From contig CAISEP010000024.1 of assembly GCA_903884425.1 (NCBI GenBank), positions 61,808-125,807 on the forward strand: DNA of 64,000 nt. The letters run 5' to 3'. Under the pieces are notes generated by a model. The model had not been told where the DNA came from. It searched no databases and worked only from the letters and a program-made list of their open reading frames with translations. How positions within the stretch are numbered: the stretch's first letter is position 1; every line of letters begins with the position of its first letter. The position numbers and the translations under genes were made by a program. Below are positions 19,143 through 31,838 of the stretch, in pieces. The stretch comes from an uncultured Caulobacterales bacterium. Its GTDB lineage: Bacteria > Pseudomonadota > Alphaproteobacteria > Caulobacterales > Caulobacteraceae.

Positions 19143-19234
19143 CGGTCACGACCCCGGCGCTTGCCGCTGGGGGGCGCGCCCTGTAGGGGATGAGGACGAC
19201 AGACTAGCGCTCATTCGCGCCACAGGAAATGTCC

Positions 19235-19594
19235 ATGCGTCGCCCATCGACCGTCCCGGCCCTGGCGGGGAGCCTGATCCTCGCCCTGCTCATGGCCGCT
19301 CCGGCCTCCGCCGCCAGTTTCCGGTGCAACAAGGCCCGGCTGCCGGACGAGAAGGCCATCTGCGCCGACCGGCGGCTGAACGACCTGGACGTGGAGCTGG
19401 CGGTACGCCTGGAGGTGATCCGGCACCTGGTCCCCATGGGCACCCGGGGGGCGCTGATGGACGACCAGCAGGCCTGGCTGAGCGCCCGCCACCAGTGCGG
19501 GGCCGACCACAACTGCCTGACCCGGCGCTATGACGACCGGCTCGAGGAGATCAACGGCGCCCTGCAGCGGGTGTATGGCAAGGGGCCGTTCTAG
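19235..19594 (+). CDS. LprI-like (DUF1311) exported protein
   Basis: 119 residues from the ATG at 19235, which has AGGA seven bases upstream; the ATG at 19229 is too close to it. A signal peptide ends near ASA-ASF. The mature part has the lysozyme-inhibitor LprI pattern, SFRCNKARLPDEKAIC and a second Cys pair (CGADHNC), giving four cysteines for two disulfides. Family members inhibit lysozyme in mycobacteria. In this phylum the role is unproven. Confidence 0.75.
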   Translation: MRRPSTVPALAGSLILALLMAAPASAASFRCNKARLPDEKAICADRRLNDLDVELAVRLEVIRHLVPMGTRGALMDDQQAWLSARHQCGADHNCLTRRYDDRLEEINGALQRVYGKGPF

Positions 19595-19600
19595 GGGGGG

Positions 19601-19732
19601 TGCGTGGTTCGAGACGCGCGTTCCGCGCTCCTCACCATGACGAAGGATGTTGGTCGAGCCCCCGCCGTGAAAGGGTACCTACAACGCGCGTCATCCTGAG
19701 GAGCCCCGGCACGGGGCGTCTCGAAGGACGCA
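19601..19732 (+). repeat. Composite A/B hairpin repeat (B then inverted A)
   Basis: Between convergent genes. The first hairpin has CGCGCGTTCCGCGC and the second CCCCGGCACGGGG, so both stems differ from other copies while staying complementary. Confidence 0.85.
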
Positions 19733-19738
19733 AGCCCC

Positions 19739-20653
19739 CTACTCCGCGGCCACGCACTCCGACCCCTGGCGCGCGGCGGCGTCGTGGGTCCATTCCGGGG
19801 GCTTCCACAGGTATTTCAGCTTGTCCTGCCAGCGGTCGGCGGTGCGCATGCGGTTGCGCAGCCACTTCAGGCCGCTGAGCTGGGTGGCAATGGGGCTGCG
19901 GTCGTAGAAGGGCGTGACCAGGCCCAGATGCGCCCGTTCCTCCTCCCTCTGGAAGGTGCCCAGCAGCCGGTCCAGGATCACGGTCACCTGGGAATAGTTC
20001 TTGTCGATGTACTTGGCCTGGGTGCCGTGGTGGGCCCGGTGGTTGGCCGGGGTGGCCATGAACTCCTCGAGAATCCCGAGCTTCGGCACCCAGTCCGCAT
20101 GGTTGAAGATGCCGTAGATCGACTTCAGGGCATGGACGCCCAGGAACACCAGCGGGGGCACCCCGAGCCAGGCCAGGGGCAGCACGCACAGGAACAGCAC
20201 GATGTTGCCGTCGATCAGGAAGCCCCGCGCCGCCACGGTGAAGTTGAACTCGTTGGAGGAGTGATGGACCTGGTGGAAGGCCCAGAAGATCCCCACCCGG
20301 TGACCCAGGCGATGGTCGATGTAATAGGCGATCTCGTGCCCGACGAAGGACAGGGGAATGGACACCCACAGGCCCAGATGCGGCACCAGCCGCACATGCT
20401 CGAAGATCCACCAGTAGAGCACCATCGGTGCCACGAAGCTGGTGGTGGTGTCGAAGGCGATGTTGATCAGGTTGACGAAGATGTTGTTGGCCGCGTCCTT
20501 GATGTCGTACCGGCCCGGCCGCTTCAGGCGGTAGTACAGGTACTCCCCGCCGATCATGCCGAAATAGACCGCGCCCAGCGCCCAGAATCCGTCGTCCCCG
20601 CCCATGTAGGACAGGAAGGATTCGACGGCGGCACTGACGGATCCGGCGACCAT
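19739..20653 (-). CDS. Sterol desaturase / fatty acid hydroxylase family membrane protein
   Basis: 304 residues from the ATG at 20653, preceded by GGAG. The histidine cluster of the family is complete: HEIAYYIDHRLGH, FHQVHHSSNEFN and ANHRAHHGT. Four to five hydrophobic segments surround it. Members hydroxylate or desaturate lipids, sterol-like compounds or carotenoids with a di-iron centre. The substrate cannot be told. A longer reading from 20767 lacks homology. Confidence 0.9.
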   Translation of the reverse strand: MVAGSVSAAVESFLSYMGGDDGFWALGAVYFGMIGGEYLYYRLKRPGRYDIKDAANNIFVNLINIAFDTTTSFVAPMVLYWWIFEHVRLVPHLGLWVSIPLSFVGHEIAYYIDHRLGHRVGIFWAFHQVHHSSNEFNFTVAARGFLIDGNIVLFLCVLPLAWLGVPPLVFLGVHALKSIYGIFNHADWVPKLGILEEFMATPANHRAHHGTQAKYIDKNYSQVTVILDRLLGTFQREEERAHLGLVTPFYDRSPIATQLSGLKWLRNRMRTADRWQDKLKYLWKPPEWTHDAAARQGSECVAAE

Positions 20654-20846
20654 GGCGACTCCCTCCACCGAGGTGCAAAGACGTCCGCCTAGGTAAGGGC
20701 TCGGCGGCCTTTGCGCATCCCCCGCAAAGACGGTTTTCTCGGGGCGCGACCTTCTCACAACAGTCACATGGGCCGGGAGGGCGGCCCCCTAGGCGGGGTC
20801 GCCCAATCCGCGTATGCATAGGACCATGAGCCGGCCTGAGGACGAC

Positions 20847-22307
20847 ATGCGCAAGTTACTGCTGATCGGGATTTCCACCTTTGCGCTCGGCGCCGCGGCC
20901 ATGGCCTCGGCGGACCAGCTGACCCGGACCAAGGGCCAGGACACCTACAAGATGCTGGAGCTGTTCGGCGACGTTCTGGTCAAGGTCAAGCAGCAGTACG
21001 TGGTCCCCGTGGACGACAAGAAGCTGATCCAGGCGGCCATCGACGGCATGCTGACCTCGCTGGACCCCCATTCCGGCTATCTGGACCCCGCCAGCTTCGG
21101 CGACATGCGCGAGGAGACCCGTGGCCAGTACGGCGGGCTCGGCCTCGAGGTCACCACCGAGGAGGGGGCCGTGAAGGTCATCTCCCCCATGGACGGCACC
21201 CCTGCCGCCAAGGCCGGGATCATGGCCGGGGACTACATCACCGCCATCGACGGCAACTCCATCGTCGGCATGAACCTCACCGACGCGGTGAAGCAGATGC
21301 GCGGCGCGGTGGGCACCCCCATCACCCTGACCATTGCCCGGGAGCGGCAGAACCCCTTCACCGTCAAGCTGGTGCGGGAGGTGATCGACGTGAAGACGGT
21401 GCATGACCGGCCCATCGGCGACATCGGCTATCTGCGCATCTCCGGCTTCGACGAACGCACGGGAGAGGAGACCACCGCCGCCCTGAAGGAGCTGAAGGCC
21501 AAGATCCCGCACATGAAGGGCCTGGTCCTCGACCTGCGCAACAATCCCGGCGGGCTGGTGGACAGCTCCGTCGAGGTGGCCTCGGACCTGCTGGACGGCG
21601 GCGAGATCGTCAGCCAACGCGGCCGGGACGGCAAGGACATCGAGCGCTACAACGCCCGGCCCAATGGCGACCTGATCCGCGGCGTGCCGATCACCGTGCT
21701 GATCAACAACGGCACCGCCAGCGCCGCGGAGATCGTCTCCGGCGCCCTGAAGGATCGCGAGCGGGCGACGATCATCGGCCTGACCAGCTTCGGCAAGGGC
21801 TCGGTGCAGACAGTGATCCCCCTGCGCAACGGGGCGGACGGGGCGCTGAAGCTGACCACGGCGCGCTACTACACCCCGTCGGGCCAGTCGATCCAGAAGA
21901 CCGGCATCATCCCTGACCTGCAGGTGGCCCGTTCCAAGGCGGAGGCCGAGGCGGTGACCGACGCGGCCCAGCAGTATTCCGAGGCCAGCTTCAAGAACGC
22001 CCTCGACAGCCAGGAGGGCAAGGTCCGCCGCGCGCCCGACGAGATCGAGATCCCCGCCGACAAGCCCGAGGACAAGGCCGCGGAGAAGGACAAGGACGGC
22101 AAGGCCAAGCCCCGCCCCCTGCGCTCGGCCTTCACCCTGACGGACGAGGACGTGGCGGCGGACTTCCAACTGCAGCGGGCCCTGGACGTGATCCGCCTGG
22201 GCGGCGTGAAGGAGGCCCGCGCGGCCAAGCCCGCCAAGGTCTTCAGCCTGCCCAAGCCCGCCTTCGCCAAGGCCGCCACCCCGGCGGACGAGCCGAAGAA
22301 GCCGTAA
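20847..22307 (+). CDS. ctpA: S41-family C-terminal processing protease (CtpA type)
   Basis: 486 residues from the ATG at 20847 with GAGGA upstream. Signal peptide (LLLIGISTFALGAAAMASA), then the tail-specific protease N-domain, a PDZ domain (about 95-180; GGLGLEVTTEEGAVKVISPM) and the S41 catalytic domain. The catalytic Ser lies in NNGTASAAEIVSGAL and Lys in TSFGKGSVQT. A charged Pro/Lys-rich C-terminal tail follows. It cleaves periplasmic proteins at their C-termini. The divergent polysaccharide deacetylase gene lies downstream past two repeats, a common neighbour in this order. Confidence 0.93.
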   Translation: MRKLLLIGISTFALGAAAMASADQLTRTKGQDTYKMLELFGDVLVKVKQQYVVPVDDKKLIQAAIDGMLTSLDPHSGYLDPASFGDMREETRGQYGGLGLEVTTEEGAVKVISPMDGTPAAKAGIMAGDYITAIDGNSIVGMNLTDAVKQMRGAVGTPITLTIARERQNPFTVKLVREVIDVKTVHDRPIGDIGYLRISGFDERTGEETTAALKELKAKIPHMKGLVLDLRNNPGGLVDSSVEVASDLLDGGEIVSQRGRDGKDIERYNARPNGDLIRGVPITVLINNGTASAAEIVSGALKDRERATIIGLTSFGKGSVQTVIPLRNGADGALKLTTARYYTPSGQSIQKTGIIPDLQVARSKAEAEAVTDAAQQYSEASFKNALDSQEGKVRRAPDEIEIPADKPEDKAAEKDKDGKAKPRPLRSAFTLTDEDVAADFQLQRALDVIRLGGVKEARAAKPAKVFSLPKPAFAKAATPADEPKKP

Positions 22308-22318
22308 GGGGGGGGGTG

Positions 22319-22564
22319 TGCGTCCTTCGAGACGGGCTTCGCCCTCCTCAGGATGACGCGCGTTTGTTCCACTCACGGACCAGGATGTGGGCTCGAAGCC
22401 CACACCCTTCGTCATGGTGAGGAGCCCCGGAACGGGGCGTCTCGAACCACGCACTGCGTCCTTCGAGACGGGCCTGACGGCCCTCCTCAGGATGACGAAG
22501 GTGGCAGGATAACAAAAAGATTAGTCATGGTGAGGAGCGCGGCACGCGCGTCTCGAACCACGCA
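22319..22564 (+). repeat. Two composite A/B hairpin repeats in tandem
   Basis: Copies at 22319-22453 and 22455-22564, both A then inverted B, joined by one base. The second has the stem GCGCGGCACGCGC, unlike the first. Together they fill most of the gap of about 370 bp between the protease and deacetylase genes. The remaining roughly 110 bp up to 22678 is more AT-rich and should hold the promoter of the next gene. Confidence 0.88.
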
Positions 22565-22678
22565 CCACCCCCACCCCGAAGAAAGTGTAAACGGATCGCC
22601 GCAAGCGGCCGTTCTTTACCCCTTTGTTAACCGGCTTGCGGCACGACTTGATCATCGCCTTTCCCTTGGGACGCAACG

Positions 22679-23905
22679 ATGTTCGCCCGCAAGACCGCTC
22701 CCGCCACAGGTGTCAGCGCCCCGTCGTCCGCGGCCCCGTCGGGGCTTGCCGGGCAGGTGGCGGAGCTGCGCGAGAAGCTCGGTCCGGTGCTGGCCAACCC
22801 CTTTGTCGGGGCCGGGGCCGCGGCGGTGCTGTTCGTCTCCGCCCTGGGTATCCTGGTGCTGGTCACCGCCGATCCGAAGGCCGGCCTGCCCTTTGTCCGC
22901 ATGAAGCTGGAGGACCGGGTCGCCGAGGTGAACAAGATGTCCGGTCCCGGCGGCTTTTCCGTGGACGGCCTGAAGCCGGACGCCTTTGTCGATCCCAACG
23001 CCCCGCCGGTGGACGGCCAGGCCATCGTCACCCTGCCCCAGGGCGGGCAGATGATCGGCGGACAGTCCGCCACGCCGGGCCAGCCGGCCACGGCGGCGGG
23101 TCCGGCCTCCGGCACCCGCTATTCCACCACGCCCCTGCCCTCGGCCCCCATGGCCGGCCTGACGGAGCCGAGCCCCGTCGGCCTGCTGCCGGTGATCTCG
23201 AAGGACGGCCGCGCCCCCTACCAGGCCTATGCCCGGCCGTTCCAGCCCAATGGCAAGCCCCGCGTTGCCCTGGTGGTGGGCGGGCTGGGCCTGAACGCCT
23301 CGGCCACCAAGGCCGCCATCGAGCGCTTGCCGCCGGAGATCACCCTGTCCTTCGTGGCCTATAGCGACGGCCTGCAGGGCTGGATCGACATGGCCCGCGC
23401 CAATGGCCACGAGGTGTTGCTGGAAGCGCCGATGGAACCCCTGGACGCCGCCGCCAACGACCCCGGCCCCTATGCCCTGAAGGCCAATGGCTCCAATGCC
23501 GACACGGTGAAGCGGCTGGAATGGATCCTGGCCCGCTGCACCGGCTATTTCGGCGTCACCAACTATCTGGGGGGCAAGTTCCTGACCGCCGACGCCCCGG
23601 TGCTGGCCTTCGAGATGGCCCTGCGCCAGCGGGGGGTGGCCTTCGTCGATGACGGGGCCGCGGCCCGCCGCACCCTGCCCGGCCTGCCGCGGGCCTCCGC
23701 CGACACGGTGGTGGACGCCGATCTGGCTGCCGAATCGATCCAGAAGCAGCTGATCGCCCTGGAACAGACCGCCAGCCAGCGGGGCCAGGCCCTGGGCTCG
23801 GCCTTTGCCTATCCCCTGACCCTGGAAGTGGCCAACCGCTGGGCCGCCGGATTGGCCGCCCGGGGCTACCAGCTGGCCCCGGTCTCGGCCCTCACCAGAC
23901 GATGA
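22679..23905 (+). CDS. Divergent polysaccharide deacetylase family protein
   Basis: 408 residues. The N-terminal region has one membrane anchor (about residues 42-64) and a linker rich in Pro, Ala and Gly. The C-terminal domain (about 195-405) starts PRVALVVGGLGLNASAT, the divergent form of the NodB-like fold, with LLEAPMEP and YFGVTNYLGGKF further on. The usual metal-binding Asp/His triad of true deacetylases is not obvious. Members are found next to CtpA and RppH genes and are likely envelope enzymes. The last codons overlap rppH (ATGA). Confidence 0.88.
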   Translation: MFARKTAPATGVSAPSSAAPSGLAGQVAELREKLGPVLANPFVGAGAAAVLFVSALGILVLVTADPKAGLPFVRMKLEDRVAEVNKMSGPGGFSVDGLKPDAFVDPNAPPVDGQAIVTLPQGGQMIGGQSATPGQPATAAGPASGTRYSTTPLPSAPMAGLTEPSPVGLLPVISKDGRAPYQAYARPFQPNGKPRVALVVGGLGLNASATKAAIERLPPEITLSFVAYSDGLQGWIDMARANGHEVLLEAPMEPLDAAANDPGPYALKANGSNADTVKRLEWILARCTGYFGVTNYLGGKFLTADAPVLAFEMALRQRGVAFVDDGAAARRTLPGLPRASADTVVDADLAAESIQKQLIALEQTASQRGQALGSAFAYPLTLEVANRWAAGLAARGYQLAPVSALTRR

Positions 23906-24390
23906 GCGCGCCGGACCTCTCCCGCTACCGCACCAATGTGGGGATCGTGCTGTTCAACCGGGACGGCCAGGTGTTCCTCGGCCGCCGGGCAGACACCCGG
24001 CCGCCCTATAACTGGCAGTTCCCGCAAGGGGGCGTGGACGCCGGCGAAAATCTCGACGATGCCGCCCTGCGGGAGCTGATGGAGGAGACCGGCGTGCGCA
24101 CGGTCCGCTTCCTCGCCGCCACCGACGGCTGGATCGTCTACGACTTTCCGGAGGAGGTGCTCGCCTCCGGCCGGGGTCGGGGCTATGCGGGCCAGAAGCA
24201 GGTCTGGTACGCCTTCCGCTTCGAGGGGGAGGAGTCCGAGATCCAGCTGGACGCCCATCACGACATCGAGTTCGACCAGTGGCGCTGGGCCCCGCTCGAG
24301 GCGGCGCTGGAGTCCGTGGCCCCCTTCAAGCGCCACGCCTATGAGGCCGTGGTTTCGGCCTTTCGACATCTGGCGGTACCGGCCGATTGA
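23902..24390 (+). CDS. rppH: RNA pyrophosphohydrolase
   Basis: 162-residue Nudix hydrolase. The box GGVDAGENLDDAALRELMEE matches GX5EX7REUXEE. YRTNVGIVLFNRDGQVFLGRR at the start, and the later QVWYAF and WRW regions, are typical of RppH, which removes pyrophosphate from 5' mRNA ends to trigger decay. Translationally coupled to the preceding gene. Confidence 0.92.
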   Translation: MSAPDLSRYRTNVGIVLFNRDGQVFLGRRADTRPPYNWQFPQGGVDAGENLDDAALRELMEETGVRTVRFLAATDGWIVYDFPEEVLASGRGRGYAGQKQVWYAFRFEGEESEIQLDAHHDIEFDQWRWAPLEAALESVAPFKRHAYEAVVSAFRHLAVPAD

Positions 24391-24393
24391 GGC

Positions 24394-25191
24394 ATGTCTT
24401 CGCGCCGGGGATGGCGCGATCTGGGGGTGGGGTTTGGACTCTTGAGCGTTCCGGTGATCATGGTTCACGGTGCCTTCTGCGGCGGCTGGGCGTTCCAGGC
24501 CTTCCGCGCGCCGTTCGAGCAGGCGGGCTACGACGTGAATGCGGTGGACCTGCCCGGTCACGGGGCGGCGGGGGATCGCCACCGGGTCGGCCGCGCCTCC
24601 ATGACCGACTATGCCGCCGCCGTGGCCAAGGCCTGTGCGGCGTGCGACACGGCTCCGGTGCTGATCGGCCATTCCATGGGCGGTCTGGTGGCCCAGTTGG
24701 CGGCGGCGCGCACGCCGGTGCGGGCGCTGGTGCTGCTGGCCCCCTCCGCCCCGTGGGGGGTGCCGGGTTCCACCATGGAGGAGGCGGTCTCCAGCCTCGC
24801 CGTGATCGGCATGAGCCCGTTCTTCTCCCTGCCCGTGGACCCGGACTACAGCCTGGCCCGGCAGTACAGCCTGAACCGGATCGAAAGCGCCGGGCGCAAG
24901 GACATCTTCGGCCGCATGGGCCCGGAGAGCGGCCGCGCCCTGTGGGAGACCCTGAACTGGTGGCTGGACCCCTTCATGACCACCCGCGTCCCGGCGGAGC
25001 GGATCGCCGCGCCGGTGCTGGCGGTGGCGGGCGGGCGCGACCTGATCCACCCGCCCGTCACCGTCCGCCAGACCGCCGCCCGCCTCTCCGGCGAGACCCT
25101 GGTGTTCGACGAGATGAGCCACTGGCTGATCGGCGAACCCGGCTGGGAACAGGTGGCCGAAGCCTGCATCGGCTGGCTGGACGGGTTGTAG
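24394..25191 (+). CDS. Alpha/beta-fold hydrolase
   Basis: Up to 265 residues. VPVIMVHGAFCGGWAF carries the oxyanion hole, IGHSMGGLVAQL the nucleophile Ser, GGRDLIHPP the acid and MSHWLIGEPGW the His. The ATG at 24394 lies four bases after rppH and adds 16 residues with no homology. A TTG at 24442 would give the usual N-terminus, so the start is uncertain. Substrate unknown. Confidence 0.82.
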   Translation: MSSRRGWRDLGVGFGLLSVPVIMVHGAFCGGWAFQAFRAPFEQAGYDVNAVDLPGHGAAGDRHRVGRASMTDYAAAVAKACAACDTAPVLIGHSMGGLVAQLAAARTPVRALVLLAPSAPWGVPGSTMEEAVSSLAVIGMSPFFSLPVDPDYSLARQYSLNRIESAGRKDIFGRMGPESGRALWETLNWWLDPFMTTRVPAERIAAPVLAVAGGRDLIHPPVTVRQTAARLSGETLVFDEMSHWLIGEPGWEQVAEACIGWLDGL

Positions 25192-25198
25192 GGGGGCT

Positions 25199-25298
25199 TT
25201 GTCCTGAACGAGGTTCCCGGGTCTTCGCCCGGGAATGACGACTAATCATTTTTCAAAGTCGTCATTCCCGCCCTTGAGCCGGGAAACTCCGTCCGGAT
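25199..25298 (+). repeat. Composite C/D repeat, left flank of the GIY-YIG gene
   Basis: Hairpin C has arms TTCCCGGG (25214-25221) and CCCGGGAA (25228-25235) with loop TCTTCG. Hairpin D follows near 25262-25286 with loop CTTGAG; its second arm has decayed slightly. The spacer between them is AT-rich. Confidence 0.88.
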
Positions 25299-25333
25299 TG
25301 CCAAACGCCTCGAACATATGCAACCTATGCGTC

Positions 25334-25630
25334 ATGTTCCACGAGCGCTGCATCGCCGTCTACATGATGAGCAACCGGCCTGACGGTGTGCTCTATCTCG
25401 GCGTCACGGCGGATCTGCTCCGCCGGGTGTGGGAGCACCGGGAAGGCATCGGCTCCCGGTTCGCGCGGCGCTACAACCTCACCCGGCTGGTGTGGTTCGA
25501 GCCCTTCGAGGACATCACCCTCGCTCTCCAGCGGGAGACGTCGCTCAAGCGCTGGCGGCGGTCCTGGAAGGTGGCCCTGATCATCCGGGACAATCCCGGG
25601 TGGGCCGATCTGTATGAGGGGCTTGCCTGA
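25334..25630 (+). CDS. Single-domain GIY-YIG nuclease
   Basis: 98 residues from the ATG at 25334. The catalytic fold is visible: AVYMMSNRPDGVLYLGVTAD corresponds to the GIY...YIG strands (AVY and YLG), then DLLRRVWEHREG with the conserved Arg, and RETSLKRWRR with the metal-binding Glu and following Lys/Arg. There is no DNA-binding domain, as in the YhbQ/UPF0213 group. It is flanked at both sides by inverted composite hairpin repeats, and codon use is slightly less GC-rich than in the genes around it. Biochemical role unknown. A DNA-nicking role is possible. Confidence 0.88.
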   Translation: MFHERCIAVYMMSNRPDGVLYLGVTADLLRRVWEHREGIGSRFARRYNLTRLVWFEPFEDITLALQRETSLKRWRRSWKVALIIRDNPGWADLYEGLA

Positions 25631-25632
25631 CG

Positions 25633-25722
25633 GGGGTTCCCGGCTCAAGGCCGGGAATGACGACTAACTTTTACACCCCGTCATTCCCGGGCGAAGACCC
25701 GGGAACCTTGGTCAGGACGAAG
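25633..25722 (+). repeat. Composite C/D repeat, right flank of the GIY-YIG gene (inverted)
   Basis: Inverted D (GTTCCCGGCTCAAGGCCGGG, near 25636-25661) then inverted C (near 25680-25708). This is the reverse-complement order of the left flank. It begins two bases after the nuclease stop codon. Confidence 0.88.
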
Positions 25723-25729
25723 CGCCATC

Positions 25730-25826
25730 TCCGGATGGAGGTTCCCGCCTCAAGGGCGGGAATGACGACTTCAAAAAAATGATGAGCTGTCATTCCCGGG
25801 CGAAGACCCGGGAACCTCGGTCCGTC
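25730..25826 (+). repeat. Second inverted C/D repeat, tandem to the first
   Basis: Inverted D (near 25739-25766, loop CTCAAG) and inverted C (near 25788-25816) joined to the previous unit by GACGAAGCGCCATCTCCGGA. The same junction sequence, in the opposite direction and with small differences, joins units at 45.8 kb, so units are stacked in a fixed way. Confidence 0.88.
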
Positions 25827-26024
25827 CTACCCCCGCCAGCGCCGCCAAAGGCCATAGAGCGCCGTCAGCGCCCAGGCACCCTCCATCAGCGCGGCGGAGA
25901 GGTTGAAGGCGGTCAGCATCGACGCCAGGATCAGCAGCGAACCTGCGAGGTTCAGGACCAGCGACCCATAGGCCCGGGCATCCAGACGCCCCGCCTGCAC
26001 GCCCACATAGGCGGCCAGGATCAT
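25827..26024 (-). CDS. Small membrane protein, CBU_0592-like
   Basis: 65 residues from the ATG at 26024, with two membrane helices and the stretch LVLNLAGSLLILASMLTAFN followed by LSAALMEGAWALTALYGLWR, typical of this small family. Homologous-looking sequence (SPLDALGVVGVL) continues 13 codons upstream to a CTG at 26063 that overlaps the atpC stop codon, so the true start may be that CTG. Function unknown. It probably shares the end of the atp transcript. Confidence 0.7.
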   Translation of the reverse strand: MILAAYVGVQAGRLDARAYGSLVLNLAGSLLILASMLTAFNLSAALMEGAWALTALYGLWRRWRG

Positions 26025-26059
26025 CAGGACCCCGACGACGCCGAGGGCGTCAAGCGGGC

Positions 26060-26323
26060 TCAGGCGGCCTCGACCGCGTGTTCGGCCAGCAGGGTGAAGC
26101 TCTCCGGCGTCACGTCGGCAAAGCCGCCCTTGATCTCGAACACCTTGGTGGTGGCGCCGTCGCGAATGGTCACCTTGCCGGGACGCAGCACGGTCATGAA
26201 CGGCTCGTGTCCGAGGAACACGCCGAAATCCCCGTCGACGCCGGGCGCGTCCACCTGGTCCACATCGCCGGCGAACAGTTCGCGCTCAGGCGCCACAAGC
26301 GAAAAACGCAGCTTGGCCATCAT
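26060..26323 (-). CDS. atpC: F1 ATP synthase epsilon subunit, short form
   Basis: 87 residues comprising only the N-terminal beta sandwich (LRFSLVAPERELFAGDVDQV, then GDFGVFLGHEPFMTVLRPG). The C-terminal helical hairpin that inhibits ATP hydrolysis in longer epsilons is absent, as in other Caulobacterales. Its start overlaps the stop of an unrelated exported-protein gene by four bases. Confidence 0.93.
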   Translation of the reverse strand: MMAKLRFSLVAPERELFAGDVDQVDAPGVDGDFGVFLGHEPFMTVLRPGKVTIRDGATTKVFEIKGGFADVTPESFTLLAEHAVEAA

Positions 26324-26927
26324 CCCAGTCTTTCGTCCTTGCCGATCCGGCAGCTGTAGAGGGTGACCGCCGACGCCGGGCTCTGGTCCCGGCGGCGCAG
26401 GTCGGTGTTCAGTTCGGCGCAGACGCCATAGCCGCCTGCCTCCCCGAACTGGAGATAGTACTTGGGCGGCCGGGGCCGTCCCGCGAGATACTGCTGGACG
26501 GGCTTCCAGCCCACCCGGGCACCGTCCGGTCCCACGGGAACCTGGCCCGCCTGGATTTCCGTCAGCGCCGTCTCCGGCAGGGTGGCCTGGCCATAGATCA
26601 GGCTGCAGCCGCCCCGACGGTCATCGACGATGGCGTCCGGCGCCCCCGGGGCCGCGAAGCGGAACAGCTGGCCCGTGGCCTCGATCCCCTCCGGCCGGGC
26701 GGCGTCCACCTCTCCCGCCGGAGCGGGTCGGGCACCGAACAGCTTCAGCCGTTCCCGCAGGTTCTGCACGCCCGAGGTCCCCGCCACGATGCCGAGGCAG
26801 AAGCCGTTGATATAGGGCGGCGTCTCCCCGGAGGTCGGCGCGCTCGCCGTCTGGGCGGAGGCGACGCCTGTGGACGCCGCGACCAGCGCAGCCCCCACGA
26901 GGATCATCGCCCGCCGCCCGGCGCGCA

Positions 26928-26928
<1 letters not shown>
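26320..26928 (-). CDS. Unknown exported protein inserted between atpD and atpC
   Basis: 202 residues with a signal peptide (MILVGAALVAASTGVASAQ). The mature part has four to five cysteines (GFCLGI, GGCSLIY, GVCAELN, YSCRIG) and no family that I recognise. Its start shares one base with the atpD stop codon (TGATG) and its stop overlaps the atpC start (ATGA), so it is translated as part of the ATP synthase operon. An exported protein here is odd because the F1 subunits are cytoplasmic. Confidence 0.8.
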
Positions 26929-28472
<1,544 letters not shown>

Positions 28473-29360
28473 CTAGAGGGCCTCTGCGCCGGAGATGATT
28501 TCGATGAGTTCCTTGGTGATCTGAGCCTGACGGGAGCGGTTGTACTGCTTGGTCAGGCTGGTGATCAGGTCACCGGCGTTGCGGGTGGCGTTGTCCATGG
28601 CCGTCATCTGGCTGGCATAGAAGCCGGCCTTGTTCTCGAGGAGGGCGGACAGGATCTGGACGCGCAGGTTCTGGGGCAGGAGCGTTTCGAGGATCGCGGC
28701 CTCGTCCGGCTCGTAGCTGTAGACGCCGCCCTTCAGGTCCGGCGCGGCACCGAGGCCGGCGGCCTCGTTCACCACCGCCGGGATCAGCTGCTGCGAGGTC
28801 GGCACCTGGGAGACGATGTTCTTGAAGTGCGAGAAGAACAGGGTGACCACGTCGGCCTCCCCATTCTCGAAGGCCTGCAGGATGCGCGCGGCGATGGGCT
28901 CCGCCGAGGACAGGGTCAGGACCTTTTCCTGCGACATGTCGAAGGTGGCGACGATGGCGTCCGGGAACAGGCGGCGCAGCGGCGCGACGGTCTTGCGGCC
29001 GACGCAGATGATGCGGACCTCCTTGCCGGCGGCCTTCAGCTCGTAGATCCGCTCCCGCGCGGCGCGCACCACCGACGAGGAGATGGCACCGGCGAGACCG
29101 GAATCCGCCGCGGCCACCACCAGCAGGTGCTTCTGGTCGCGGCCGGTGCCGGCCAGCAGCACGGGGGCCCCCGGTCCGGTGACGCTCTTCGCCAGGTTGG
29201 CGATGACGCTGGCCATCCGCACCGCATAGGGGCGGGCGGCCTGGGCGGCGTCCTGGGCGCGGCGCCCCTTGGCCGCCGCCACCATCTGCAGGGCTTTCGT
29301 GATCTTCTGCGTGGACTTCACGCTTCCGATCCGATTGCGCATTTCCTTCAGGCTGGCCAT
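28473..29360 (-). CDS. atpG: F1 ATP synthase gamma subunit
   Basis: 295 residues. Starts [20 protein letters not shown] and ends [20 protein letters not shown], the two coiled-coil termini of the rotating shaft. About 50 bases lie between it and atpD. Confidence 0.96.
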   Translation of the reverse strand: MASLKEMRNRIGSVKSTQKITKALQMVAAAKGRRAQDAAQAARPYAVRMASVIANLAKSVTGPGAPVLLAGTGRDQKHLLVVAAADSGLAGAISSSVVRAARERIYELKAAGKEVRIICVGRKTVAPLRRLFPDAIVATFDMSQEKVLTLSSAEPIAARILQAFENGEADVVTLFFSHFKNIVSQVPTSQQLIPAVVNEAAGLGAAPDLKGGVYSYEPDEAAILETLLPQNLRVQILSALLENKAGFYASQMTAMDNATRNAGDLITSLTKQYNRSRQAQITKELIEIISGAEAL

Positions 29361-29383
29361 CTGGCTTCAGGCTCCAGTGATGA

Positions 29384-31539
<2,156 letters not shown>

Positions 31540-31838
31540 GAATAGACACCGCCTGGTTCAGGTTGGCGGCCGCCGGTTCCCGGAAGGGAATCACAACAGC
31601 CGCTAATAGCTTGAAAGCGTAGAAAAATCCACGCAGGGTCGGGGGTATGGGCCTAGGCCCCCCGCCCGAAACCGGCGCGGTCTTAGCATGGGGTTTTCGG
31701 CGCCGCAACCGGATGGGCGGGAAAGCTTCGACACGGGTGAACAGCTTTCACCAAACCATCGCGAGGCCGTTAATGGTCCGGAGGTCGGGCTTCCGCTAGA
31801 CTGGCCCCCGCGACAAACGGCCCAAGGACCCCCGCCCC

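Larger units (their letters stand above)
25199..25722. mobile_element. Candidate small mobile element: GIY-YIG gene between inverted composite hairpin repeats
   Basis: The left flank (about 25199-25298) is hairpin C followed by hairpin D. The right flank (about 25633-25722) is inverted D followed by inverted C. The outer ends read GTCCTGAACGAGGTTCCCGG on the left and, as reverse complement of the right, GTCCTGACCAAGGTTCCCGG. They are therefore imperfect terminal inverted repeats that extend beyond the hairpin. The single gene inside encodes a nuclease. I know of no established transposon with this plan. The call is inference from structure. Confidence 0.4.

Noticed and set aside
22600..22640. 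CtrA box upstream of the polysaccharide deacetylase gene (TTTA...TTAA)
   Set aside because: Spacing is eight and the first half site mismatches, so it fails the consensus.
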